Below are positions 22,637 to 34,470 of a stretch of 64,000 bases of DNA, piece after piece; position 1 is the first letter of the stretch; each line of letters starts with the position of its first letter. The notes beneath the pieces are model-generated. The model saw only the letters and a program-made list of their open reading frames with translations, ran no database searches and was not told the DNA's origin. Made by a program: the position numbers and the translations under genes. Source of the DNA: Usnea hakonensis (lineage: Eukaryota; Ascomycota; Lecanoromycetes; Lecanorales; Parmeliaceae); the NCBI GenBank assembly GCA_013423325.1, contig BLJB01000073.1, forward strand, positions 186,001 through 250,000, written 5' to 3'.

Positions 22637-22757
22637 GTGATGATGGTGGGCGGTTGAATTTCACCTACTTCGTGTCTTTTTTTTCTTTTAGACGTACCGT
22701 GGACGGTGGAGGCTCTAGAGAGTAAAGTAGCTAGAGTATAGATAGGTGTCCATTACG

Positions 22758-23216
22758 CCGTTCTGCTAGATCTAGATGAGCATACCTACCTAGCTTTGTC
22801 GGCGAAATTCTTCTTCCTTCCTCCTCGTCACTATCCTAGCGAAACCTATCTCCTTCTTCCTCGTCAATCCAACGATCCCTCCTGTCCCTCACCCACACAT
22901 CCTCTTCTCAGAAACCCGTTCTAGAGCTCATTTCGAAATCTTAGAGCGCGATATCTTTCACAACAACGCTCCGTTCTGTTATAGATCTAGATTCTTAACG
23001 ATGAGCATACCTACCTAGCTTTGTCTGCGAAACTTCTTTCTTCCTCCTCGTCACTATCCTAGCGAAACCTAGCCTACCTATCTATCTGCTTCTTCCTCGT
23101 CACATCCAACCATCCCTCCTGTCTGTCCTACCCATACCCTCTTCTCAGAAACCCGTTCGTTCTAGGAGTAGTTTTCGGAAATCTTAGAGCGCGATATCTT
23201 TTGCACTAATAACGCC
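22758..23216. repeat. Imperfect two-copy tandem repeat (units about 213 and 246 bp)
   Basis: Copy A spans about 22758-22970 and copy B about 22971-23216. Shared blocks in the same order include TAGATCTAGA, GATGAGCATACCTACCTAGC, CACTATCCTAGCGAAACCTA, TCTTCTCAGAAACCCGTT and TCTTAGAGCGCGATATCTTT. The copies differ by small insertions and substitutions. They lie just past the LAD stop codon, so they may be part of its 3' UTR or terminator region. Confidence 0.9.
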
Positions 23217-23566
23217 ATCAGCCAACAAGCATCGCAATGTATAAAGGAAGACCTTAATCCCTCATAATGCGGTCGGTAGAAGAGCCTCGAATCGTTCACC
23301 TTCCCCCCCTCCCTCCCCCTCTCCGCGTTCGTTCCCATCCCAACATCATTCTTTTGCGCTTAGGATTGTTTTTTGTTTCTTGGTGGGAAGGAGAACCAGA
23401 TAGAGCCTTGGTTTACTTGTCCCGCATATATTATATTATATTGGGCTGGCTGGGATTGCGAGATGTCTTTCTTCTTCTTTCTTCTTCATTCCTACCTACT
23501 TACCTTACATAGGTGGAGCGACTAGGTTTGGTTAGGTTAAGTAGTCTGGCTTTTTTTGTTGGGGGT

Positions 23567-23567
<1 letters not shown>

Positions 23568-23612
<45 letters not shown>
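23568..23612 (+). repeat. Poly-G run of 45 bases
   Basis: Uninterrupted G from 23568 to 23612. It could fold as a G-quadruplex on the plus strand or be a length-uncertain sequencing artefact. It is not coding. Confidence 0.9.
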
Positions 23613-23613
<1 letters not shown>

Positions 23614-25211
23614 GGATAGGCTGGTTAGGGGAGGGGAGGGGAGATAGATTACTTTGGTTCTGGAAATGAAATGGGGTTATGACAGGGTTCTTTGGAAGGG
23701 GTGATGGATGGGTGGAGATAGGGAGAGATTCTGGCAGAAAGTAGGTACGGACATTCGGTTCAGAAATCCAATGACGACGGAATGAATGCGGAACCAAAGA
23801 AAAAAGACTGATATTCAAAGGTAAGGTAGCTACCTAGCTGCCCCGTACGGACGGATCTTCGATATCGGCGTGGAAACGATTACTTACAGTACCTACTTAG
23901 GCGGCGAAAGTGGAAAGGCTGGCTGGCTGGCCCCTCCCTCACCAGTCACCAGACCCCATGTGAGTACATACACAGATCAGCACTCTATTCTATCTAGATC
24001 GTTATATTCTTCGTCAAAGTCGTGGGTGACGAAAAACAAAAACAATGGATCCTCGTATGTTGTGAGTTTCGCTGGCCTCGCAAAGAGGAGGGGGGGGGGG
24101 GGCAATAATAATCTTGATATCTATCTGCGTCATGGATGGATGGATGGATGGCTCGGACCTCACCTTATCAACATTCATTCCACCGCGCTACTTCTAACGC
24201 CCAAGTCCCTCCTCATCCGCTGCCATAGTGATGGCGTCCTGACGGTTCTACTCCTGGCTCTTCTTAACTGCCCAGTCGGCACCTTGACGCACCGATCCTA
24301 CTATGAGAATATCGCGGTGTACCGGGGAGTTTTTGGTGAATGAAGCGTCTTAAGAAGAAGGCTGGCTGGGAAGGTTGGTTGCTTTGGTGGTGGTATAGGT
24401 GTGATGAAAAGTGCGACGTGTACGGAGTAGAGATGATGGCATACCCAGTAAAGGTGGTGTGGCAGAGATGTTTGAAAGATGTCCCTCCTCCCTCAATAAA
24501 CTTCACGATCTCACCTTTATATAAGTATAAGAAGCCCGACTCTGACTTACCACCTGAACAACCTTGCCTGGATGGATGGATGGATGCCTTTGCTTCTCTG
24601 GAGTCAAAAGGATGAACTTGCCATCCCGAAGATCTTGACGGGATGAGTGTCGAGGTCCAAAGGAAAACAAAATAAAACAAAGTACCTTGAATACTTCACA
24701 GTTACAGATAACCAACCGCGTCCGACAAGCGCCCTTCACAGCTTCATATCATATACCTATTGTACATGGCTCTTCCCATTCCAGGTCGCCCTACCTTATA
24801 TACCATAATCCGCTGGCCAAGCAGACAATATGAACGTACCAGAGGAGAATCGGCACTCATCACTCCAAAGCTTTCCACACAAGAGACGATATAAATAAAA
24901 CTTTGGGCGTTTGAAAAATCGAAATAATTTTCTCAAAAGATGGGTGGGTATATCTGCTCCAAAAAAGGATCCTGCCAAAAAGCCTCGCGGTGAAAAAGGT
25001 AGACTGGCTCCGTAGCGCTGCAGAATGCATCCAAACGTTGGACGGATAGGCCCAAAGAAACAGAAGAACAAGAAGCAGATCAAACCTTCCCGCCGTCCGT
25101 CAGTGTCATTCCCGGCCTTCGTCCGAGCCGTTTCATCATACTCGTACATCATCCAAAAGTTGTATCCGGAATGCCGTATCTTCAGGACACCCAAGAGAAA
25201 AACAATAGCCG

Positions 25212-27658
25212 TCAACCCTGTATAACCACCCCTTCCCTCCCCTCCGCGTCTTCAACGTGGAATCCAAACACCAACCTGAATAAATCTTTCAGCCAAGCAT
25301 ACTGCCCATGACTCCCAACCATCCACCTCACACTGCTCGCCACATCTACAGCCCTCGCTCTCCGCACTGGCCCAGGATTCCTTAATGCGGGGTCGCTCGC
25401 CACGGCTTTTTTATAATCCTGTAGGAGTTGAGACTGCCAGGGTTGCGTTCCAAATGAGTTGGACGGCACAGACTTGACAAAGGCGGAGAGGGTGGTGGAC
25501 GAGGCTCGTTGGAAGCCTGTGTTTATAGCTGCTTTGACTATGAGCAATTTCAAACATGTGAGACGCGCGTCTTCAGCATTGGGCTGGTCGTTGGCGGGGT
25601 TGATGATTGTAGAGGTCGACGAGGTAGTGTGCCCTGAAGATTGGGAGTAGCCGCTCAAATTGCTAGAGGACGAAGACCATTGCGGTTGATGCTGCCCGGA
25701 TTGTTGGCGATTGTTTTGATCCGAGGGTCCCAGAACCAAAATATTGGGCAAAGGACCTTCATCTGGGGAATCCTGCACTGTGTCTTCGAAGACGGTGGTA
25801 GGAGTTTCCGGATTTGCGCGGCCAAAGTCCTCTTCCTCAGTCTCGTAGTATAGCTCGGGTCCATGGGCGAAGGAGGCCGCTACTTGTGACTGTTTTGCTT
25901 GCTGGAAAGCCTGTGTGAAGGTCGTTTGGCTCGGTCGAGGCGTGCCACGATCTGGCCTTATTTGGGTCCATCCTTCGCGGAAGAGGTCGCAAAGCTCCCA
26001 GCACGCCTGAACAGCCGAGCCTAAGAGTTCTTCATCGGCGGGTTTGCCTTCTCGTTTGTTTTGGCGAAGGCTGAAGAGCATTTCTGCGAGGGACCAGCAG
26101 GCTTCGAGGAGGGAGTCGGTCTCTCGGGCTAGGTCGGATCGTTGTTTCATTAATCGGTGGCAAAGCGTTATGTAGAAATCCAAAGTTCGTTCTCGAAACG
26201 CTTCTGGCAGTGTTCGGTCGTGGGTATTGTATAGATGGTTGTTGAGCTCGAAGCTGACCCGGAGGACCGAATCAGCCACGTCGTTGTCTCGCCGCCGTAC
26301 TTCAAACAGGCACTGACAAAAGTCGCGGCAGAGATCTAATGTGGGTCGGACTTGAGTGGCAATCTCTTCGTCTCGTGTTTCGTACAACTTCTGACAAAGC
26401 TTCCAGCATGATTTCCAGGCCTGTTCTTGCATGTCACCTTTCGCGGAGAAGCTAAAGTGTGACCTCTCATCACTAAATATCCTCTCCCGGTGTATATAGC
26501 TCAAGCCAGCTAAAGTATTGCATAGTGTCCAACATTCGCTGAGTGCAATTTTGAGTGCTGCAACCTCGTCTGCTGTTTCCTGAAATCGTTCGACAGTGTG
26601 TTCAAAGAGGGAAGTGTGGTGGTTAGGAGTCAGGTCGTCATTATTTTCGGTATCCTGTGCTTCTGGTATATCTGGTCCCAACTTAGCTCCAAAACCTGTA
26701 TCATACGGCATGAATGACTACCTTCAAGATTGCTTGACCGCGAGCTTGAACGTGAAGTGTTGGGTGGTCTTTTGGGCTCTAAAGTCTGTGCCTCCGCTTC
26801 CGGTCTTGTTTGTGCTCTGGGGGTGGCCGACCAATCTCTCGTGATTGGCGCTATGGAAGTCTGTATGGGAGGCGGCGAGCTTGGACTGTTCAGGATCTTC
26901 TGCAAGACGTATTACTATCGCGTAGCAATCTGCATGTAATGGGAGCTCCACCTTTTCTCCCACACGGTCCTCCGGTGGCGGCACGAGAACGATATCGGAT
27001 GCCTGGGACGGTGTTGGCATGGAACGGTGTAAGGAAGGGGGCGACCGTCGATGCTTTGGCCGAATTAGCAATCTGTAGACGAGCGTTCGACTGAACTGGT
27101 GGGCCTTACGAATGCGTCGAAGCCTTGTGGGGCATGTATGACCGAGCTTGGTTGTTCGTCATCGTCTGATCTTGGCTTTTGAGCTTCTGACGCCGCATTG
27201 GCAGTTTCGAGCTAGAGAGAATTAAGTCTACCTTTGCTTGCCTGGTATCGGCACAGCCACGCACATACCTTCAATGCCGGTTCTGTAGGCCTTGAGGGCG
27301 CTGGGTGCTCTGGTGGCATGGCTGCAGGATCTAAATCTTCATTCTCTATGCCCGTCTCGTCAATGTCGGTCGTGTCGGTGCCGTTTGAGGATGTAGCGAT
27401 AGGTGAGGGGTCGGGGATGTCACTGGGACTTGTGGCTAGTGGGGAAGATTGATTGGGGGGATGGAGGGATCTGGCGTGTTCGTTGGACCTGACACGTCAG
27501 CACAGTCATATGTTGGGGAGCAATCGGACGTACAGCGGACGACTAAGGGTGATGGGAGATTTGAAGGGCGCTGGCGAGGTTGGGGATTCCGAGTATGGAG
27601 AGAAAGCCGACATGAGGCTGCGATCCGGGGACGGCAGCATCGGCGATTTCAAGGCCAT
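25212..27658 (-). CDS. Conserved ascomycete protein of unknown function
   Basis: Multi-exon gene; I do not recognise a named family. Start ATG at 27658 (MALKSPMLPSPDRSLMSAFS), then short Ser/Pro/Glu-rich exons, a block containing ELPLHADCYAIVIRLAEDPE, and a long last exon from about 26660 to 25212. The long exon carries a helical region rich in Cys, Trp and Leu with repeated CWxLC-type motifs (SECWTLCNTLAGL, KSCWKLCQKLYETRD, QACWELCDLFREGW), suggesting stacked helical repeats. A Gln/Ser-rich linker and a final conserved-looking helix (VASSVRWMVGSHGQYAWLKD) follow. Two of the proposed upstream introns use GTC donors (GTCGCC, GTCGGC) and fit only by phase and length, so the N-terminal exon map is tentative. 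The C-terminal end is also open to doubt. Confidence 0.65.
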
Positions 27659-29254
27659 GACTGCTGAAGAAGACTGGACGCGATCATGAAAGCTGCTCGC
27701 CTTATTGGCGCTCAATTGTTTCCTCGCGTAGCTGTTGAGACGGTTATCCGGAAGGTCGCCGACGATGTAGCAGGAACTTGGGTGATGAAGGCCACAGGTA
27801 TCTGCGGGGCAGGATTGGACGAGTGAAAAACAAGGCCACGAGTAGAAATGGCAGACGAATTGATCATGGGATACTCGGAGCTGGTTGTACACTTGTACAA
27901 TTGTATGTACTGGTGGGGCTCTTCGGTGGAATCCTTGCCGTGTGTATGGATGATGACTACAATGGCTGCATTAGACGTCGCTGGCTTGATGTACCAGTCG
28001 TTGAATAAGATTTTGTCTAGGGGACTAGATACATGTGCTTTGCCGCAACGCGACTGGATCGCTCGTGGACTTGACCTTCGAAGATGGAAAAATAAAAAAA
28101 ATGATAGGCACAAAATGAAAAGAGGGCGAACCTAAACCCCCACCCAACGCGAAAAGACAATTATCCAGCCTACCGGAAGGCTGCAGCATAAGGTAGTATG
28201 CAGAGGGAAAATAAAATAAAATAGAGTAGGTCTACTCTAGGAAAGCATTTCAAATGACAAATTCCTATAGGCTGGTAGAGACAAGATTCCTGATCTGCGT
28301 CCAGCATTGATTATTCAAACCCAATACTCCATACTCCATAATCAGAATCCACTATAAATTACGCAAGAATGATCCCCAAACCCTCCTCCCGCCTCCATGA
28401 ACAAGTAAGTCGCTGACAAGCTTTCCCTACCAGAACAACGAGCGGGGCATCCGGATAGCACAAACCCCAAGCTCCCTCCTCGCTCAAACCCCTGGGAGTC
28501 CTCTAATTGGCCCAAGTCTCGCTGTAAGCGCTTGCCCAGCGGGAGCTACTCCTTCGCTGAACACGAGGGGATAGCTTGGTGCACGGTCGAGCTTTTCTTT
28601 TTCACTAGAGCATTCTTCTTCGCTGCCAATCATATGGCGTAAGAGACCAGTTTTTGTTTTTTGGATGTGATTTTTGGGGATTCGGGCCAGCTGTCGGCGG
28701 ACCTTTCGGGTAGGCTTGCGGCGAGACACGGGATGGGTTCCAGCTCCAGGGTACAGGTAAAACTACACCTGACGAATGCTGGGCGGCCTGACTGGAATAT
28801 TTTCGGGGTCGTTGACCTCTCTGTTTACTGACGACGCTCTTTATGGGAAAGACTTGTCTATGTGGGTTCGAGATGGAAGGACTAATCACGGTGCTGTCGC
28901 CAGTTGTAGGGAATATAGCTATTGAGTTTAGGACATGATCAAGGGATCGTATCGTGATGCTTATGTGCTGGAGGAGCAGCTCAGGGGGAGAAATATATTC
29001 TTGAACGAAATGTCATGAACCCAAGGATCACCGCAAATTTTCAACTTTTAGCTATCCCCATCCTCATCCATCAATTTCTATGCGTGCTTATGATACAGGG
29101 CTCGAAAAATGATGCTATTCCTCCGACTGAAAACATGTCTATAGCTTTCCATTTCCATTTGTTGCTATCTCTTGTTCTCACATCCACAGTAGAGCTTTGA
29201 GCAACGAATGCCGCCTTTTCAAAGAAGCTCCAGCGTGCAGGGTTGCCGAGTGGT
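27659..29254. other. Intergenic, no gene recognised
   Basis: 1.6 kb of 5' flank of the unknown gene and 3' flank of the BAP31-family gene. Frames of 80-130 codons occur on both strands, but they overlap one another and have no domain-like content. Confidence 0.5.
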
Positions 29255-30182
29255 CTACCGATCTTTTTTGGGCGTGGAGTCAGGGTTCTGCTTGCTGTAT
29301 TGATCCCCTAGATTTCCATATTCGCGGCTCAGGCCCTCACTCTGCTTCTTGAGTGTCTCAATGTCCCTATCCTTCTGCGCCAACTGGTTCTTCAGCTTGC
29401 TAATCTCTCCGGCCCCACCTGCCTGAGCAAGCTTTTCGGATTCCTTGCCCGAAGCCTTTGGGTCACCTTCGTAGCGCTTGACTTTCTCTTCGAGACGGAG
29501 AGTGTCGAGAATCATCATGTAGGTGCGGTTGAGAATGAGGGAGAGGAAAAGGGTGAAGCCGCAAAGGTACATGTTGCGTTGGGAGTAGAACTTGCGAGCT
29601 TGTACTTCCATGCGGCCGGAGCCTTCGAGCATGGCGGAGCTGGTAGGGTGTCAGTGATACCGACGACCTGGATGTGGGGCTGAGACACACTTTTGGCTCT
29701 GCTTGGTTTTGGCAAGTTCCATTTGCACGCTGTAGACACGATTCACGCTGTCGATAAAGAGGATCAATATGAAAATGAAGGTAATCTATTGTCATGTAAG
29801 CCGCTGGAAGCGAAGAGGCGTTTGTAAAGGCAGCAACTACCTTCAGGCCATATTGCAACTTTGCTATGAGTGGATTCTCGGATATGAAGGTAAAGATTTT
29901 GCGCTTCAGCGAGTATGGTAGAGGGACGATGAGCAAGCCGAAGACGCTCATCTCAAACACCAGGAGTGCGAACACCTAGGCAGCCATTGTGTTAGCAGCG
30001 GACCACGAAGGAAGCTGAGGGCAAAGGTATGAACCGGAGCATAGATGAGGGACGGCATTGCTGCTGAGTGTTATGCTGATTCTGTGAAATTTGAATGATG
30101 TGGAGAGGTGGTTGTTGTTGTTGTTGTTGTTGTTTAATTGAAGGAAGTGGAGGCTACTTGCCAACGAATAATACAAAGTCAT
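29255..30182 (-). CDS. BAP31-family ER membrane protein (Yet3-like)
   Basis: ER-resident escort protein for membrane cargo. Four coding exons give about 211 residues: a 21-nt exon encoding MTLYYSL (30182-30162), then 29975-29841, a short exon near 29788-29693, and a last exon ending at 29255. Three membrane helices are visible: VFALLVFEMSVFGLLIVPL, TFIFILILFIDSV and YLCGFTLFLSLILN. A cytosolic coiled coil follows (EISKLKNQLAQKDRDIETLK), and the protein ends in KKDR, a KKXX dilysine ER-retrieval signal. The first intron (about 186 nt) has a GC donor, GGCAAGT, instead of GT; only this join gives the expected MTLYYSLVFALLVFE start. Yeast has three paralogues, Yet1-Yet3, so I give no symbol. Confidence 0.9.
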
Positions 30183-30730
30183 AGTAGCGGCTCAGAAAAA
30201 CCGGGAACGTGCTATGATGTAGTTTTGGCGTAATGTAGCTACAATTACCCAGGTTCTGATATGCCCTCGACTTTTGTATTCGGCTTTTAGAGTAAGTGTT
30301 GTCGATTTTATTGTGGTCGTATTCTTGCCTTGTCACTGTCAAACCAAAACCAAACAGAGAGTACAGCAGTTCGCAGCGGCGTTGAGTGTGGAAACAGGGA
30401 AGGCTGAATGTGGAAACTTGACACGCAGCCGGCTTGGCACCTTTTACCCGCTGAAGACAATACCTGTACAAATATTTGGATACCTCAAATACTTTACCAC
30501 ACGAAAATCGTGCTTGTTTTGCATTTCTCGCATTCAAATAAGGTAACAATTGATTGGTCTTTGTCAGTCTATGGTATTGAAATTTCTATGACCTTTCCTC
30601 TAATTGGATCCATGCAATTTCTCTACCAACACATCTGTTGAGGTCGGCCCTAGGCTCCTGTGTAAATAAAGAGTTCTTGACTTGTGCTTTTATGTCTAAA
30701 ACAGGGTGCCAGTTAGCTTTTACAAGATAA
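30183..30730. other. Intergenic, 548 bp
   Basis: Lies between the BAP31-family start and the DUS3 stop. Nothing recognisable beyond the promoter of the first and the 3' UTR of the second. Confidence 0.5.
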
Positions 30731-33582
30731 TCAGCCTTCTGCGTCGATCTCGTAGCTGTTTGACTTATGCTTCGGTTGGAAATTGAAGTCCTTATGCGCT
30801 GGACCAAGGAACATTTCACTGCACATCGTAAGCATCTCCGAACGGAAAGGCTTCTGGATGGTTGAATTACCTGATCTTGATCCAATCCATATAATTGTCG
30901 CTGCCCAGAAGAGTCTCGAGATCGTTTCTTCCTCTCCAAGCAGGTGGCCGGTCTTGCAGCTTAGGTGGCAGATGCTCTAGGATCCCAACAGGAACATATC
31001 GGTAGGCAAAGCTCAACCATTCCAGCAGAAATCGCCTCGTGACGCCGACACCCATCTCATCAGATCCCCACGTCTCCAAGCCGTATCGAACGTATTGCTC
31101 CACCAAAGAAAGCCGCTCACTGGCCGATTTATCGATGTATTGGCCCTGTTGAATCTCCTCGAATATCCACTGCATTATTTTCAGGGTCAGCATCTCCTCT
31201 TTAAAGAAACCATTGTGCGATATGAGACCGCTCAAAGGAGTGTTGACAGCCTGTAATTCCCCAAACATAGATCACAGCCCCATCCCCAGTTTGCTGAGGG
31301 AGAGTAAGTATGCTAAAATCATACGTACGGGTTTGATGAGTGCACCTCGTGCGATCATGACCGAGTCGACCTTTGCTTCTTCAATATGCGTTAAATAATC
31401 AACGTGGGAGTAGCAATCGCCATTGCCAAGAAAGTAGACTTTGCCTCCTGATTGTGACCTCTCATCCGACTCCCGAACAGTGTCAGAGAGATCGTCTCCT
31501 TTTTGGTTGTAGCTTTGGATGAGAGCAGCACACTCAGATATGTACTCCCAGTCAGCATTCTTGGTGTATCTTTGTTGTCGGCTTCGACCGTGCAGTGTGA
31601 TTGCTGCAGCACCTACAACGATATTGGGTTCAGCATTTTCTCTTTCAACTGATCTTGAGCAATAATTCATTTCCAAAGTAGTAAGTCCTTTGGTGCTGAG
31701 TAGTATCTTGCAACTCAACTGTGGACCGATTATGGAGAGATCTTCAGATATCTACATACCGGATGACCCACCACCAAGCTCGATGGCTTCCTGGCCACCA
31801 TACACCAGCCGATCTACCAATCTTAGAGCAGTCGGTCTATTGTCCTTCGTACCCATACGGATCTTGACAGTGATTGGGATCTCTCCAGAGACGGCATTCA
31901 TGCCGCGAACAATCTTCTCTAACTTTCCTGGGCTGTCGAGAAGGGCAGATCCGGCACCTGTACGATAGACCAGATCGATTGGACATCCGCAATTTAAATC
32001 AACTACGCGCAAATACGGGCACAGCTGAGATAAAATCTCCGTGGCCTTGAACGCCTGCCATGGCTTGTTCGCTGCAATTTGAGCTCCAAATTTGTAGTCT
32101 TTTGCATTATTGTATTCCTTTACCACGGCATCACTGGGTTGGAATACTGGTGGTGTGGCCTCCGACTCGTGAGCCCGCATCAAAGCCCACTCAGACTTCT
32201 GTCCTTGTATCAAAGGCAGACTCATAGCCATTTCCGAGTATGTGGCTTGAGCGCCTTGAGCGACGCACAACCGTCGAAAAGGTAGGTTTCCTTGCGTAGT
32301 CAGTGGAGCAAGCACAGGAGTTTCTGGCCCAAAGTAAATCCGGCGCTTCTCTGATGGCAAGAAGGGAGGTTCAGTATAACGGGCTCTGTTGTCCTCAATA
32401 TTAGCCTTTTCGGGCTTGATATCTGTCACAGCAGATTCGTCGTCGCTTTCTCCCCGGCGGCTCTTAGCAATTCTGCGGATGTTTTCTTCAAGCTCTTTCC
32501 CGCTTTTTTCCGTCCACTGAGTATATTGGTCTGCTTTCGGGGTCTTGAATTTGCGTTTCATCAAGTCATTCTTTGCTTGCGTAGATACTTCGTTGATGGT
32601 TCCAATATCCGAAACACCAGTCCGTGTTTTCTCAATGCGACTTCCACCTTGTTCGGTAAGTATCAACTCCTTTCTTCCGTCTTCAAGTTCTCTTTCCCTC
32701 ATGTGCGATCCGAGGAAGCGGCATTTAAATCCAACATCACATTTACCTTTCGCTTTCCTATGAAAAATTTGAAGTCAGCTCTTCCCCAAGTGAAAACCGG
32801 TTGAGATTTGACGGAGTCTCAGCACAGCCATGTTCTCCTCAAGCAGAACGATCGCATTCAAACCCAATAGAATGTAGGTGGAATAGAGCGAAAAATATAC
32901 ATACCATATCGGACAGACGCCGTCAAACGTTGTTAGATCTTCTCTCTTCCAGTCCTTCAAATACCTCCGAAGGTCATGCTCAAATTTACAGCCTTCTCCA
33001 AATCGACACTCACTAGGAGAGAATTCCGGACTGATGGCACGACTTGCACATAGACCCATCTCATCTCTCGAGGCGCCAAATTTTCGATTAGTATTCTGAC
33101 CTCGAGACTTTTCCTTCTTCTTGCCTCTTTCCCCGCCTTTGGGCTGGTCAACATGGGCAGCGCCTTCAGCGGCATCGTCATCCGCAACAGCAGCACTTTT
33201 ATCAAATTTGCTACCAGGTGGGTGTACAAGAAATCTACTTCGCTTGAGCCGACTACGTACCAAAAGAGATTGATGAGACTGACTCTGATTTTATAGGTGC
33301 GACTCCCTTCTGTCTTTCACTTTGGGTGGGACGTTGAATTTCATCCTCCGAAACTAATTTTCTCCGTTTTGATGGCGATTCCTCTATACCATCCGCATCC
33401 GTAATACCGTGTCTCTCAAAAATCTCAGCCTTGGTCACAGCAGAGTCTTCGACCGCTGGAGCCTGCTGGGGATGTGCAATCCGGTCACTGAGGCCTGAGC
33501 TGGGAGGCTCCTTAAGTTTGACGGCCGGCTCTAATGGGTTCGGAGGTGCATCAGCATTATTACTGTATTGCATGTCCGCCAT
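30731..33582 (-). CDS. DUS3: tRNA-dihydrouridine(47) synthase Dus3
   Basis: Flavoenzyme that reduces uridine 47 in the variable loop of tRNAs, and also some mRNA sites. Six exons (33582-33284, 33237-32905, 32757-31760, 31612-31329, 31169-30871, 30818-30731) give 766 residues. After a disordered N-terminus, two CCCH zinc fingers that distinguish Dus3 are seen: C-x-C-type ECRFGEGCKFEHD and KCDVGFKCRFLGSHMR. The TIM barrel has PVLAPLTTQGNLPFRRLC (FMN binding), NCGCPIDLVYRTGAGSALL with the catalytic Cys, LHGRSRQQRYTKNADWEYI and FLGNGDCYS. A helical tRNA-binding domain ends the protein. The first donor is GTCAGT, which gives the good join IKSDRFLVHPPG. Confidence 0.93.
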
Positions 33583-33842
33583 TACAAAGCTCGTGACCCT
33601 TTGTGTCACTTGGGCATCCAGTAGCAGTCCGAGATGATACGTAATGATGATTTGTAATGGTGGTTCACAAAAAGTACTCATTCGCTCATTCGCACGTCTA
33701 TTTATCGTCCATGTTCCTAGGTGGCCAATTGTATTTGTATCATTGATATTGAATAATTGTATGGCTACTCGGGTCGACGAGTAATTTTGCCGGCAGGTGG
33801 CTGGTAGGCTGGTGGGCACGTGGGGCCAGTCGCTGTAGGTAA

Positions 33843-33850
33843 GGTATAGC
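33843..33850 (+). repeat. Left target-site duplication GGTATAGC
   Basis: Exact copy of 34471-34478 on the other side of the element, directly adjoining the terminal inverted repeat. Confidence 0.85.
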
Positions 33851-34470
33851 CTCTGTAGTCAAAAAATAATCGATAATCGATTATTTAATCGATTACGATT
33901 ATAAGATATAATAATCGATTATCGATTATAGAATATAATAATCGATTATATAATCGATTATTAGCGATTTTTTTTCCGATATTATAAAATCGTACTAATA
34001 AGCGTATTTCTTTACATATTAAGCGAGCGCCGGGTAGTATTAGTAAATATACGGGTACCACTATAATCTATAATAATATTATATAATAAGAAGTATAGAG
34101 TAGAATCTATAAAGAAAGTATTACGAATAGTCTCGAAATAATTAGGTTTACTCTATTCTACTAGATACCTTACTTAAGACTCCCGTAGGGCTAGTAGAGC
34201 TAGAATTAATACTATTCTTTTTAATAAAAACTATATATATTTTAATAAATAATCGATATTTAAATATTTGTATAGTAACTATATATTATTTACTAGCGTT
34301 ATTTTTATTAGTTTCTTTCTAAAAATAGTATATATAGCGTTAAAAGCGAAATATTCGAATATAACGCTAAATAATCGATTATTTAATCGATTACGATTAT
34401 CTTCCTCGTAATCGTAATCGATTACGATTATGACGAAAAATAATCGATTATTCCGATTATGACTACAGAG
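33851..34470. mobile_element. hAT-like non-autonomous element (MITE) with RIP-like bias
   Basis: 620 bp bounded by an 11-bp perfect terminal inverted repeat, CTCTGTAGTCA (33851-33861) and its complement (34460-34470). It is flanked by an exact 8-bp direct repeat GGTATAGC at 33843-33850 and 34471-34478, a target-site duplication of the size made by hAT transposases. Subterminal regions are packed with the palindrome TAATCGATTA and the block TTTAATCGATTACGATTAT, present near both ends in direct order. There is no open reading frame for a transposase. The interior is extremely A+T-rich: by my count only two CA and two TG dinucleotides in about 600 bp, the expected footprint of repeat-induced point mutation. 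Superfamily is inferred from the duplication length only; the TIR does not clearly match the hAT consensus. Confidence 0.85.

Larger units (their letters stand above)
22637..25211. other. Long intergenic region with tandem repeat and homopolymers
   Basis: 2.6 kb. It contains the two-copy repeat at 22758-23216, the G45 run at 23568-23612, a G12 run near 24089, and GGAT microsatellite runs near 24133 and 24571. A minus-strand frame at 24796-25215 encodes a hydrophobic segment that could belong to the next gene (see findings). No other gene is recognised. Confidence 0.55.

Noticed and set aside
23537..23818. Frame encoding a poly-Pro run
   Set aside because: It is simply the complement of the G45 homopolymer.
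33851..34470. CRISPR-like or satellite array based on repeated TAATCGATTA
   Set aside because: The copies are irregularly spaced, palindromic and enclosed by terminal inverted repeats and a target duplication, so a MITE explains them better.
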